A stretch of DNA of 64,000 nucleotides from Algorimicrobium hallyeonense (GTDB taxonomy: Bacteria; Bacteroidota; Bacteroidia; Flavobacteriales; Flavobacteriaceae). The stretch covers positions 124,001-188,000 of the forward strand of contig NZ_JBHSLA010000006.1 of assembly GCF_042657385.1 (NCBI RefSeq), written 5' to 3'. Every line of letters begins with the position of its first letter. Position 1 is the stretch's first letter. The notes under the pieces were generated by a model. It saw only the letters and a list, made by a program, of their open reading frames with translations. It ran no database searches and was not told the origin of the DNA. Below, in pieces: positions 16,168 to 25,288 of this stretch. A program made the translations under genes and the position numbers.

Positions 16168-18396
16168 ATGTCCCAGATATATAAATATATATACCTTATT
16201 TTCATGCTGTTAAGCTTTAGTCTTTCAGCACAAGTTGATATTAGTGAAGATGAAGAATCTATTCAAATTAATATTGATTATAAAATAAACCAAGCTCAAC
16301 AGGACATTGAAAACAGCAATTTTTTTGAGTCACAAAAAAAACTAGAAGAAGCCCTAGTTCTTGCCGAAAAAATTAGCAGCAAAAAAAGCATTGGAATTAT
16401 ATATGCCAAGTTAGGCAAACTACAATATATAATTGAAGAGCCCGATGATGCGCTCATTAGCTTATTTAAAGCCAACGAAATCCAACGTATTATAAAAGAC
16501 GATGTGAATCGTGCTGAAACCTACAAAACAATAGGTAATGTTTATAATAGCAAAAAAGATTACCGACAAGCTTTAGATTATTATGTATCCGCAAATACAC
16601 TTTTTGACCAAGAAGGTCTGGATGATTTTGTAGCTGAAGTACTCCTCAACGAAGGTAAAACCCTTATTAAATTAAAAGACTATAAAAAAGCAAATAAGCA
16701 ATTAGAAAAATCTATTGCTTTAGCCAATCGCTACGAATTAGATAAAATAAAAAGTAGCGGCATGATTCACAATGGGCTTGCTCTCACCTATCTAGACAAA
16801 AAACAAGCAGGTTTGGAATCTACTTTAAAAGGTGTTGAATTAGCAAAAGAATACAAGTTCAACACCGTACTTACCAATGGATATTTAATTTTAAGCGAAT
16901 TAAATGAATTAAATGGCGACTATCAAGCGTCTTCTGAAAATTTAAAAAAATATATGAAGCTGTCGGATTCTTTACTGCAAGTAAAACGGGCAAATTTATC
17001 ACCAGAAAAGCGCATTAAAATTCTACTGAACAACCAAACGGAATTCCAAAAAGAACAAGCCGCAAATTTAGAAGAGAAAATCAAAGAAAACAATTTAAGT
17101 AAACTTACTACCATTTTAAGTATTGCCTTAATCACCATTCTTTCTTTACTTACGCTATCCTTATATAAAAACAATAATATTAGACTGAAAACCAACAACA
17201 TGCTTCACATTAAAAACAGTGAACTTATTGTTGCCATGGAAAAAGCCGAATTGGCATCCAAAACCAAGGCCAACTTTCTATCTACTGTAACACATGAATT
17301 ACGAACACCATTATACGCTGTAACAGGTTTAACGAATATGCTATTGGATGAAGATCCAAAACCAAATCAAATTCAGCATTTAAAATCGCTAAAATTTTCA
17401 GGGGAATACTTACTGACCTTTATTAACGATATTCTTCAGATTAATAAAATTGAAGCCAATAAAGTGGATGTTGAGCCCGAGAATTTCAACCTTAAAAAGA
17501 AAATGACCAATGTTATTGCAGCCTTAAATAATTCGGCAAGCGACAATAACACCCAATTACATTTGGAATACGATATGGATATTCCTGAAACTTATAATGC
17601 AGATCAGCTTAAAATTTCGCAAATCCTGATTAATTTAATAGGCAATTCCATCAAGTTTACTAAAGATGGTGATATCTGGATTCGTGCTAAAAAACTCAAG
17701 CAAGATGGTGATTATTATACCATTCGTTTTGAAGTAGAAGATAACGGAATAGGTATTAGTAAAGAAAAGCAAGAACGTCTTTTTGAAAGTTTCTCTCAAG
17801 GTTCCATACAAATTAATAGAAAATATGGCGGAACTGGTTTAGGCTTATCTATTGTAAAAGGATTAATTGATATTTTAAAGGGAAATATTTATCTAAAAAG
17901 TGAAATTGGAAAAGGTTCTAATTTTATTTTTGAAGTTCCTATGAAATATGCAGCTCCTGTTGCCAAACCTAAAAAAATAGAGTATTTCAATAATGTTACA
18001 GAAATTGATTTGGAAAACATAAAAATATTAGTTGTTGAGGATAATAAGATCAACCAAATGATCACGAAAAAAATCCTTAACAAAATGAAACTAAATTGTG
18101 AAATAGTAGATAATGGCGAAGAAGCTGTTGAAAAAGTACGAACTGAAGCGTTTGATGTTGTTTTAATGGATATTCACATGCCAGGAATTAGCGGACTTGA
18201 AGCAACGAAGCGTATCAGGAAATTCAATCCAGATTTAACCATTTTTGCACTAACGGCTGTAACTATTGAAGATAAAATGCATGAATTTGATGAAGCTGGA
18301 TTTACAGATATTATTTCAAAACCTTTCAAACAAGAAGATTTTGAGAAAAAACTTTTTGAAACATTAATAGAAAATAAAGAATCCAAATCTGTTTAA
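16168..18396 (+). CDS. TPR-containing hybrid sensor histidine kinase/response regulator
   Basis: A 742-residue two-component hybrid from the ATG at 16168 (a longer TTG start at 16144 is possible but gives a poorer signal sequence). Order: N-terminal signal sequence, tetratricopeptide repeats (about 40-275) in the periplasm, a membrane helix at about 313-333, HisKA with His376 in FLSTVTHELRTPL, HATPase (NLIGNSIKFT, DNGIGIS, GGTGLGLSIVKG) and a receiver domain with phospho-acceptor Asp668 (VVLMDIHMPG), then T and K markers (ALTA, SKPF). There is no DNA-binding domain, so a separate output protein is expected. Stimulus unknown. Its stop codon overlaps that of lpxK on the other strand. Confidence 0.93.
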   Translation: MSQIYKYIYLIFMLLSFSLSAQVDISEDEESIQINIDYKINQAQQDIENSNFFESQKKLEEALVLAEKISSKKSIGIIYAKLGKLQYIIEEPDDALISLFKANEIQRIIKDDVNRAETYKTIGNVYNSKKDYRQALDYYVSANTLFDQEGLDDFVAEVLLNEGKTLIKLKDYKKANKQLEKSIALANRYELDKIKSSGMIHNGLALTYLDKKQAGLESTLKGVELAKEYKFNTVLTNGYLILSELNELNGDYQASSENLKKYMKLSDSLLQVKRANLSPEKRIKILLNNQTEFQKEQAANLEEKIKENNLSKLTTILSIALITILSLLTLSLYKNNNIRLKTNNMLHIKNSELIVAMEKAELASKTKANFLSTVTHELRTPLYAVTGLTNMLLDEDPKPNQIQHLKSLKFSGEYLLTFINDILQINKIEANKVDVEPENFNLKKKMTNVIAALNNSASDNNTQLHLEYDMDIPETYNADQLKISQILINLIGNSIKFTKDGDIWIRAKKLKQDGDYYTIRFEVEDNGIGISKEKQERLFESFSQGSIQINRKYGGTGLGLSIVKGLIDILKGNIYLKSEIGKGSNFIFEVPMKYAAPVAKPKKIEYFNNVTEIDLENIKILVVEDNKINQMITKKILNKMKLNCEIVDNGEEAVEKVRTEAFDVVLMDIHMPGISGLEATKRIRKFNPDLTIFALTAVTIEDKMHEFDEAGFTDIISKPFKQEDFEKKLFETLIENKESKSV

Positions 18397-19403
18397 TTAC
18401 CAGATTCTACATAATTCATAACATGATTTTTAAAAATTTCATGTTCATGAACCGTAGCCTTAATTGGTAAGTAAAATAATTTTTCACGCAGACTTTCAAA
18501 CCCTTTTAAGCGCATAAAGTCCTTTTCTGTTGTTAGTAATAATTCTCGGTGTTTCAATTGTGCTATATCCGCATCTGTAAACGCGTGATGATCGGGAAAA
18601 TCCAGATGTTCAAATTGTAACCCTTTATTTTTTAAATGCAACACCAACGGATTGGCATTTGCAATTCCTGTAACTAAAGTAAATGATTCAAGGCTCAATA
18701 AAGCGCGAGTGGTTTCTTCTGAAAAAACATCTTCTGAATAATCTATAGTACTAAAAAACACTTTTTGATTTGCCTCTGGTTTCAATTTTAAAACAATCCC
18801 TTCTTTTTCTGAATCCGAAATATTATTTGGACATTTCGTTACCACAATTAGTTGAGCACGTTTAGCACCTTGTTTTGGTTCACGCAAATTACCCGTAGGT
18901 AAAACCCAATCATCAGCATATAAATCTTGGTATGTAGTAAGCAAAATATTAAAACCCGCCTTTACTTTCCGATGTTGAAAAGCATCATCCAACAAAATTA
19001 CATCTGGTTTTTCAGATAAATTTATTAAGTTCTCAATACCACGTTGCCTATTAGAATCTACAGCAACTTGAACATTTTTATGAAACTTACTAAAGAACTG
19101 AAACGGCTCATCTCCCAAGGTTTTGGCTGTATCCAATTGATTTGCCAAACGAAATCCTTCTGTTTCTCTTTTATAACCACGACTTAAAGTTGCCACTTTA
19201 TAAGAGTCCTTTAACAGCCGAATTAAAAGCTCAATCATGGGCGATTTTCCCGTTCCACCGGTACTCAAGTTTCCAACACATATAATAGGCATAGTATAGG
19301 ATTTACTTTTAAAAATCCCCAAATCGTAAAACCAATTGCGCAACCAAGTCACCACATAGTAAATTGGAACAATAGGAAATAATATTTTTCGAAGAAGCTT
19401 CAT
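18393..19403 (-). CDS. lpxK: Tetraacyldisaccharide 4'-kinase
   Basis: LpxK phosphorylates the 4' position of the lipid A disaccharide at the inner face of the cytoplasmic membrane. From the ATG at 19403 it has 336 residues (an ATG 13 codons upstream is less likely because it reaches into the promoter region of the divergent gene). An N-terminal hydrophobic helix (about 5-25) anchors it; the Walker A loop is GNLSTGGTGKSP at about 44-55; LLDDAFQHRK carries the catalytic Asp/His pair, and LPTGNLREP is the conserved family block. It confirms an LPS-type outer membrane. It is divergent from the NIF3 gene with 47 bases between. Confidence 0.96.
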   Translation of the reverse strand: MKLLRKILFPIVPIYYVVTWLRNWFYDLGIFKSKSYTMPIICVGNLSTGGTGKSPMIELLIRLLKDSYKVATLSRGYKRETEGFRLANQLDTAKTLGDEPFQFFSKFHKNVQVAVDSNRQRGIENLINLSEKPDVILLDDAFQHRKVKAGFNILLTTYQDLYADDWVLPTGNLREPKQGAKRAQLIVVTKCPNNISDSEKEGIVLKLKPEANQKVFFSTIDYSEDVFSEETTRALLSLESFTLVTGIANANPLVLHLKNKGLQFEHLDFPDHHAFTDADIAQLKHRELLLTTEKDFMRLKGFESLREKLFYLPIKATVHEHEIFKNHVMNYVESGN

Positions 19404-19423
19404 AACAACGAAAGTAATTATTT

Positions 19424-19431
19424 TATCTTTG
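19424..19431 (+). promoter_or_regulatory. Candidate -7 promoter box for the NIF3 gene
   Basis: TATCTTTG, a full TAnnTTTG match, lies 19 bases before the ATG in the 47-base divergent gap shared with lpxK. Confidence 0.42.
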
Positions 19432-19450
19432 ATGTTAAACATAAATAGAA

Positions 19451-20566
19451 ATGATTGTTCAAGACCTTATAAATTGTTTAGAAGATTTTGCACCAACATC
19501 TTATGCCGAGGATTTTGATAATGTGGGTTTGTTAGTTGGGAACACCCAAGAAAACCTAACCGGAATTTTGGTAACTTTAGATACTACAGAGGCCGTTATT
19601 GATGAAGCCATAGCAACCAATTGCAACCTTGTAGTCAGTTTTCACCCCATAGTTTTTAAAGGCTTAAAAAAAATTACGGGACAAAGTTATGTAGAACGCG
19701 TGGTAATAAAAGCCATCCAACATAACATTGCTATTTTTGCAATTCACACGGCATTAGATAATGCCTTTCACGGTGTGAATGATATGATTTGCGAAAAACT
19801 CAAGCTTACCAATCGTCAAATTCTAATTCCACAACCTGGAACCATAAAAAAACTAACAACCTACGCACCACATGCCGAAGCGGCTACTATTCGTGAGGCA
19901 TTATTTGCGGCTGGTGCTGGAAGTATTGGTAATTATGATCATTGTAGTTTTAATATGAAAGGGGTTGGTACTTTTAGAGGTGGTGAAACATCAAACCCTA
20001 CCAAAGGCAAAAAAATGGAGATTCATTCCGAGCCAGAAACCCAAATATCCGTGACATTTCCGAAGCATTTAGAATCTCAAATACGACAAGCACTTTTTTC
20101 AGCACATTCCTATGAAGAAGTAGCTTATGAAATAGTAAATATTACCAATACCAATCAGCATATTGGTATGGGAATGATTGGCACGCTAGAAGAACCAATG
20201 ACGGAATCTGATTTTTTTAACTATTTGAAAGTGGAAATGGCCACAAATACAATTAGGCATTCGGCTTTTTTAAATAAACCCGTTCAGAAAATTGCTGTTT
20301 TAGGAGGCTCCGGAAGTTTTGCAATATCTGCTGCTAAACGTGCTGGTGCTGACATATTTATCACAGCTGACCTGAAATATCACGATTTCTTTCAAGCCGA
20401 AAACAACCTAATTCTAGCGGATATTGGTCATTATGAAAGTGAGCAGTTCACAAAAAACCTTTTAGTAGCATTTCTTAACAAAAAAATTACTAATTTTGCA
20501 CCTGCCTTACCGTTAGGTAGGCTTATATTATCAAAGACCAGTACAAATCCTGTTAAGTATTATTAG
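19451..20566 (+). CDS. NIF3-like dinuclear metal-centre protein (YbgI/YqfO family)
   Basis: A 371-residue NIF3 family protein, the long form in which a CutA-like domain (about 130-235) is inserted between the two NIF3 halves. The metal-binding histidines are visible in VSFHPIVFKGLKKI (first half) and ADIGHYESEQF (second half), with AIHTALDN supplying further ligands. Members form hexameric toroids; some are annotated as GTP cyclohydrolase 1 type 2, but the cellular reaction is unsettled. The next gene follows after three bases, and the two are often neighbours in Bacteroidota, suggesting a shared function. Confidence 0.92.
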   Translation: MIVQDLINCLEDFAPTSYAEDFDNVGLLVGNTQENLTGILVTLDTTEAVIDEAIATNCNLVVSFHPIVFKGLKKITGQSYVERVVIKAIQHNIAIFAIHTALDNAFHGVNDMICEKLKLTNRQILIPQPGTIKKLTTYAPHAEAATIREALFAAGAGSIGNYDHCSFNMKGVGTFRGGETSNPTKGKKMEIHSEPETQISVTFPKHLESQIRQALFSAHSYEEVAYEIVNITNTNQHIGMGMIGTLEEPMTESDFFNYLKVEMATNTIRHSAFLNKPVQKIAVLGGSGSFAISAAKRAGADIFITADLKYHDFFQAENNLILADIGHYESEQFTKNLLVAFLNKKITNFAPALPLGRLILSKTSTNPVKYY

Positions 20567-20569
20567 AGT

Positions 20570-21349
20570 ATGGCAAAAAAGAAAGAAGCAACGGTAGAAG
20601 AGCGTTTAAGAGCCCTGTATGATTTACAACTTGTAGATTCTCGTATTGATGAAATCAGAAATGTTCGTGGAGAACTTCCTTTAGAAGTACGCGATTTAGA
20701 AGATGAAGTTGCTGGAATGAATACCAGATTTGAAAAGCTTGAAGACAGCTTAGATGTTATAAAATCAGAAATCAGCTCTAAAAAGAACCTGATTGAAGAA
20801 GCTAAAGCGCTTATCAAAAAGTACAACGAACAACAAAAAAATGTTCGTAACAATAGAGAATACAACTCTATTTCAAAAGAAATTGAATTTCAGGAATTAG
20901 AAATTCAATTAGCTGAAAAAAATATCAATGAGCATAAAGTTCAGATTGATCAGAAAAAAGATGTGATTGCACAAACTAAAGAACGCTTAAAAGAACGCCA
21001 ATTACACCTAAAACACAAGAAAAGTGAATTAGATGATATTTTAGCTGAAACTGAAAAAGAGGAGCAAGCGCTAATTAAAAAATCAGATGATTTCAAAAAA
21101 TCTATCGAAGAGCGTTTAGTAGCTGCTTATACCAGAATTAGAACGAATGTAAAAAATGGCCTTGCGGTTGTACCAATTGAAAGAGGTGCAGCAGGAGGTT
21201 CTTTCTTTACTATTCCACCACAAGTTCAAATGGAAATTGCAGCTCGCAAGAAAATTATTACAGACGAACATAGTGGACGTATTCTAGTTGATGCTGCATT
21301 AGCAGACGAAGAACGCGCAAAAATGGAAAAGCTTTTTGCTAAATTATAA
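20570..21349 (+). CDS. Coiled-coil protein of the C4-type zinc-ribbon family, cysteines lost
   Basis: A 259-residue protein dominated by a long antiparallel coiled coil (about 30-190; heptads rich in E, K and L), with NNREYNSISKEIE marking the family's hinge. The C-terminal part (200-255) has the shape of the family's zinc ribbon: GAAGGSFFTIPPQ then HSGRILVD. At the positions where relatives have CxxC pairs (usually CGGC and C-CGRIL) this protein has no cysteine at all. It probably folds without zinc. Function unknown; its tight spacing to the NIF3 gene (three bases) makes them one operon ended by a strong terminator. Confidence 0.85.
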   Translation: MAKKKEATVEERLRALYDLQLVDSRIDEIRNVRGELPLEVRDLEDEVAGMNTRFEKLEDSLDVIKSEISSKKNLIEEAKALIKKYNEQQKNVRNNREYNSISKEIEFQELEIQLAEKNINEHKVQIDQKKDVIAQTKERLKERQLHLKHKKSELDDILAETEKEEQALIKKSDDFKKSIEERLVAAYTRIRTNVKNGLAVVPIERGAAGGSFFTIPPQVQMEIAARKKIITDEHSGRILVDAALADEERAKMEKLFAKL

Positions 21350-21369
21350 GCTATTTCAAAACATATAAT

Positions 21370-21403
21370 AAAAGCCTTCAATTCGTTGAAGGCTTTTTTT
21401 TTT
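21370..21403 (+). terminator. Terminator after the NIF3 operon
   Basis: Perfect 12-bp stem AAAAGCCTTCAA/TTGAAGGCTTTT with a TTCG tetraloop and a long T run. Confidence 0.93.
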
Positions 21404-21470
21404 AGTATAATTTTAGCATTTTAAATATAAGGTACTTAAATGTTTTACGTCTAAACAAAAAAAGAAAACT

Positions 21471-22127
21471 ATGAATAAGTTACTCGTAATACTATCTGCT
21501 GCCATGTTATTTAGTTGTAATAACCAAGCGCAAGTAAACCCAAAACAACAAGATGTTATTAATGCAGAGCCTATGGAAGTGGCTATGGAAAATGGTAAAG
21601 CTAAAGCCTATTTTGCTAGCGGTTGCTTTTGGTGTGTTGAAGCAATTTACGAAAGTGTAAAAGGTGTAGATGAATCCATATCAGGGTATGCAGGCGGACA
21701 CACTAAAAACCCAACGTATGAATCTAGCAACACAGGTAAAACAGGTCATGCGGAAGCTGTAGAAATACTATACGACCCAAAAGTAGTAAGTTTTGAAACC
21801 TTGGTAGATGTGTATTTTGCATCTCAAAACCCTACACAAGTTAACGGACAAGGAGGCGACAAAGGATCTCAATACCGTTCTATTATTTTTTATCAGAACG
21901 CGGAGCAAAAAACAATTATTACTAATAAAATTAAAGACTTGGAGAAGCAGTTAGGTAAAAAAGTAGCGGCTGAAGTTTATCCTTTTCAGAAATTTTGGAT
22001 AGCTGAAGATTACCACCAAGACTATGAACGTTTGAATCCAGACAATCCATATATCCAAAATGTATCCGTTCCAAGATTAAATCGTTTTAAACGAAAAATG
22101 CCTGACGTTTTAAAAACTAATCATTAA
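21471..22127 (+). CDS. msrA: Peptide-methionine (S)-S-oxide reductase, lipoprotein form
   Basis: MsrA reduces the S-epimer of methionine sulfoxide in proteins. The 218 residues begin with a lipoprotein signal (lipobox LFSC, lipidated Cys16), so this copy works in the periplasm and not the cytoplasm. The catalytic motif GCFWC puts the nucleophile at Cys52; YAGG, GHAE and the late YHQDY segment are the substrate-binding blocks of the family. No other cysteine after Cys55 is seen near the C-terminus, so recycling probably depends on Cys55 or an outside thiol donor. Monocistronic, behind a terminator. Confidence 0.95.
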   Translation: MNKLLVILSAAMLFSCNNQAQVNPKQQDVINAEPMEVAMENGKAKAYFASGCFWCVEAIYESVKGVDESISGYAGGHTKNPTYESSNTGKTGHAEAVEILYDPKVVSFETLVDVYFASQNPTQVNGQGGDKGSQYRSIIFYQNAEQKTIITNKIKDLEKQLGKKVAAEVYPFQKFWIAEDYHQDYERLNPDNPYIQNVSVPRLNRFKRKMPDVLKTNH

Positions 22128-22220
22128 AGAAATATGGCAATATAAATTCATAAATAGTCATATTAATCGCAGTCTAAATGTTTAAAGTTTATAAATAAAA
22201 AACCCTTTAAACACTAATAT

Positions 22221-23021
22221 TTATGGCTTTGTTGCCTTAATCGTAAAAATTAAAGGGTATAAATTATCGGTTTTTTTGAACATCCCTGTTTCTGTTTCAA
22301 CCAAATCAGGCAATACATTATAAGGACTTTCATGATACTCATTTAAGTATTCTATATGTAAACCCGCTTCGGTTAAAGCATTAATAACTTCACTTAAACC
22401 GTGATTCCACCCATATTCTTTGCTAATTATTTTAGAATCTTGATTGGCATAGGTTCCTTCGTATTCTTCAAAGGTTACTTCTTCTTGCATATAACCATAT
22501 TCCATAACAGGTTTACCTTCTAAATAATTGAACATCCAAACTATTGGGTGAAATTCCGCCATAAAAAAGGTGCCACCATTTTTTAAGCGCTCTGCAATCA
22601 TAATTCCCCAAGGTTTTAAATCGGGTAGCCAACCAATAACACCATAACTGGTAAAAACAATATCAAATTTTTCGTTTATATGTTCTGAAGTGTCCAAAAC
22701 ATTGCAGCAAACAAATTTAGCATCAAGTTTCAATTCTTCATTTAAGCTTTTGGCTAATTTTATACCTTCATCACTTAAATCTACGCCTACACATGTAGCT
22801 CCCATTCTACTCCAACTTAATGTGTCCTGTCCAAAATGGCATTGCAAATGCAATAAGGACTTTCCTGAAACATTGCCTAAAGCCTCCAGTTCATAAGGCA
22901 TTAAAGACGATTCGCCTTCTTTAAAAGCCTTCATATTATACATATCACTTTCCGCATGCACGTTTACTTTGGCATTCCAAGTCTCTTTATTGGTCTCAAA
23001 ATAGTTTTTTTCTAAATCCAT
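22221..23021 (-). CDS. Class I SAM-dependent methyltransferase
   Basis: A 266-residue methyltransferase with LLHLQCHFGQDTLSWSRMG (about 55-73) as motif I, VGVDLS as the acidic end of strand 2, FVCCNVLD as motif II region and FDIVFTSYGVIGWLPDL (about 120-136) as motif IV. The family is found widely in Bacteroidota as a small-molecule methyltransferase of unknown substrate. It stands alone: divergent from a lipoprotein gene on one side and convergent with msrA on the other. Function beyond methyl transfer is not readable. Confidence 0.82.
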   Translation of the reverse strand: MDLEKNYFETNKETWNAKVNVHAESDMYNMKAFKEGESSLMPYELEALGNVSGKSLLHLQCHFGQDTLSWSRMGATCVGVDLSDEGIKLAKSLNEELKLDAKFVCCNVLDTSEHINEKFDIVFTSYGVIGWLPDLKPWGIMIAERLKNGGTFFMAEFHPIVWMFNYLEGKPVMEYGYMQEEVTFEEYEGTYANQDSKIISKEYGWNHGLSEVINALTEAGLHIEYLNEYHESPYNVLPDLVETETGMFKKTDNLYPLIFTIKATKP

Positions 23022-23081
23022 TTTCTAGTTATATATCTGTCTAAAATACTATAACTTTACAAATTATAACACATATTAACT

Positions 23082-23756
23082 ATGAAACACCACATACTTC
23101 TATTCAGCATTTTACTATTATTTTATTCTTGTAAATCAGATAAGAATGGTGAACCTGCCGCTACAATTGATAAAAAACCACTTACAACTTCCCAAAAAAT
23201 AGCACACGCTTATGGTATTGAAAACTGGGATTCCGTTAATAGCATTACCTTCGCTTTTAATGTTTTAAAAGATAGTACCTTATTTAAACGTTCGTGGAAG
23301 TGGTCTCCAAAAACCAATGATATTACATTAATCACAGCAAATGACACCATACGTTACAACAGAAATCAAATGGATAGCACATTTGTAAAGGCGGATAAAG
23401 CTTTTATAAATGATAAATTTTGGTTGCTAGCGCCTTTTAATCTCGTATGGGATTCAGGAACCACAATCTCCGCGCCGGTTGAGGAAATGGCACCAATTAG
23501 TAAAAAAATGTTAAATAAAATTACCACAACCTATCCTAACAATGGTGGTTATACACCAGGCGATGCTTATGATTTTTATTATAACAATAACTACTTAATC
23601 GAAGAATGGGTTTATAGGAAAGGTAATACTAAAGAGCCTTCCATGATGTCCACTTGGGAAAACAACAAGGATTTTAAAGGGGTTTTAATAGCTTTAAGTC
23701 ATAAAAAAACAGATGATAATTGGGAGTTGTTTTTTGATGATGTTTCAATAGATTAA
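23082..23756 (+). CDS. Uncharacterised lipoprotein
   Basis: A 224-residue protein with a lipoprotein signal: hydrophobic stretch then LFYSC, lipidated Cys17, followed by a polar linker with KSDKNG. The rest is a mixed alpha/beta sequence with many aromatic residues (SWKWSPKTNDI, NDKFWLLAPFNLVWDSG, YDFYYNNN) suggesting a beta-rich extracytoplasmic domain. I do not recognise the family. Because of K/S/D after the cysteine, retention or surface export cannot be judged. It has its own terminator. Confidence 0.75.
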   Translation: MKHHILLFSILLLFYSCKSDKNGEPAATIDKKPLTTSQKIAHAYGIENWDSVNSITFAFNVLKDSTLFKRSWKWSPKTNDITLITANDTIRYNRNQMDSTFVKADKAFINDKFWLLAPFNLVWDSGTTISAPVEEMAPISKKMLNKITTTYPNNGGYTPGDAYDFYYNNNYLIEEWVYRKGNTKEPSMMSTWENNKDFKGVLIALSHKKTDDNWELFFDDVSID

Positions 23757-23830
23757 TATTAAAACATCCAAAACCACCAATCTCAACGTATATATAGTAA
23801 ATATCCCGCTTTAAGCGTCTATATATATTC

Positions 23831-23865
23831 AAAAAGGGCTTCAATCATTGGTTGAAGCCCTTTTT
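23831..23865 (+). terminator. Terminator upstream of kynU
   Basis: A perfect 14-bp stem AAAAAGGGCTTCAA/TTGAAGCCCTTTTT with a seven-base loop. It separates the lipoprotein gene from the kynurenine cluster; A and T flanks make it potentially bidirectional. Confidence 0.92.
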
Positions 23866-23897
23866 CCTTTTCGCTTCATTCCTAAATTTATAATTCT

Positions 23898-23905
23898 TAT
23901 TTTTG
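23898..23905 (+). promoter_or_regulatory. Candidate -7 promoter box for the kynurenine cluster
   Basis: TATTTTTG fits TAnnTTTG and lies 25 bases before the kynU TTG start, just after the terminator. No regulator gene is adjacent. Confidence 0.38.
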
Positions 23906-23930
23906 TGGGAAACCGAAAAAACAATACACC

Positions 23931-25199
23931 TTGTCCAACTATAAAACGGGTTTAGAATTCGCCAAAGAACTAGACCAAAACGACCCATTATCAAGTTATC
24001 GCGAGCAATTTCACATTCCAAAAGATAAACAGGGAAATGAATTAATTTATCTTTGTGGTAATTCGCTAGGTCTTCAACCAAAATCAACCAAAAACTATAT
24101 CAATCAAGAGTTAGAAGATTGGGCTAATTTAGGTGTTGAGGGGCATACTGATGCTAAAAACCCCTGGTTACCCTATCATGAATTCTTAACCGAAAGCATG
24201 GCCAATGTGGTTGGAGCCAAACCTATAGAAGTGGTTGTTATGAATACCTTGACAGCCAATTTACATTTCATGATGGTGTCTTTTTACAAGCCAACAGCTA
24301 AACGTTATAAAATTGTTATTGAAGCGGATGCCTTTCCATCTGATAAATATGCGGTAGAATCCCAATTGCGTCATCATGGTTATGATGATAAAGAAGGTTT
24401 ATTACTTTGGAAAGCACGTGAAGGGGAAGAATTACTTCGTTATGAAGATTTAGAAGCTATTCTTAATGCACACGGGGATGAAGTGGCTCTCGTTATGATT
24501 GGCGGTGTCAACTATTATACAGGACAATTTTTCGATTTAAAACGCATTACAAAACTAGGACACCACCACGGTTGTATGGTAGGTTTTGACTGTGCGCATG
24601 GTGCTGGAAATGTAGGACTTAATTTACATGATTCTGGAGCCGATTTTGCCGTTTGGTGTACTTATAAATATTTAAATTCCGGACCAGGAAGTTTAGGTGG
24701 TTGCTTTGTTCATGAGCGTCATGCACATGATAAAACATTAAATCGCTTTACAGGTTGGTGGAGTCATAACAAAGAAACACGTTTTAAAATGCGCGATGAA
24801 TTTGATGTTATTCCAGGTGCCGAAGGTTGGCAATTAAGTAATCCACCAATTCTATCTATGGCAGCTATTAAAGCCTCTTTGGATATTTTTGAAGAAGTTG
24901 GCATAAAAAAGCTCAATGAAAAATCGAGAAACTTAACAGCGTATTTCGAATTCCTATTGAAACAATTGGGTGAAGATGTTATTCGGATTATAACCCCTGA
25001 AAATCCAGATGAACGCGGTTGTCAATTATCCATTCAAGTAAAAACCGCCGACAGAAAATTATATGACAAACTTACTCAAGCTGGCGTTATTAGTGATTGG
25101 CGCGAACCAGACGTTATTCGTTGTGCGCCTATCCCCTTATACAACTCTTATCAGGATGTTTATGAGATGGTGGAGAAATTAAAAAATATATTAAACTAA
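23931..25199 (+). CDS. kynU: Kynureninase (TTG start)
   Basis: PLP enzyme that cleaves 3-hydroxykynurenine (or kynurenine) to 3-hydroxyanthranilate (or anthranilate) and alanine. The 422-residue length is standard. LCGNSLGLQP is at 41-50, the PLP-binding FDCAHGAGN at 219-227 and the Schiff-base Lys246 in CTYKYLNSGPGS; GWWSH and NPPIL blocks follow as in characterised kynureninases. The start is TTG; the next in-frame ATG would remove the conserved first 90 residues. It opens a plus-strand cluster with kmo, HAAO and ACMSD, which shows the hydroxylated branch is used. Confidence 0.96.
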   Translation: MSNYKTGLEFAKELDQNDPLSSYREQFHIPKDKQGNELIYLCGNSLGLQPKSTKNYINQELEDWANLGVEGHTDAKNPWLPYHEFLTESMANVVGAKPIEVVVMNTLTANLHFMMVSFYKPTAKRYKIVIEADAFPSDKYAVESQLRHHGYDDKEGLLLWKAREGEELLRYEDLEAILNAHGDEVALVMIGGVNYYTGQFFDLKRITKLGHHHGCMVGFDCAHGAGNVGLNLHDSGADFAVWCTYKYLNSGPGSLGGCFVHERHAHDKTLNRFTGWWSHNKETRFKMRDEFDVIPGAEGWQLSNPPILSMAAIKASLDIFEEVGIKKLNEKSRNLTAYFEFLLKQLGEDVIRIITPENPDERGCQLSIQVKTADRKLYDKLTQAGVISDWREPDVIRCAPIPLYNSYQDVYEMVEKLKNILN

Positions 25200-25288
25200 G
25201 ATGTCACGCAGAACGTCATAAAGAATCTTGTTAACGGCTCCTCAAAACACCTTAAATTATAAAAACATCACATTTGTGATACATTAAT

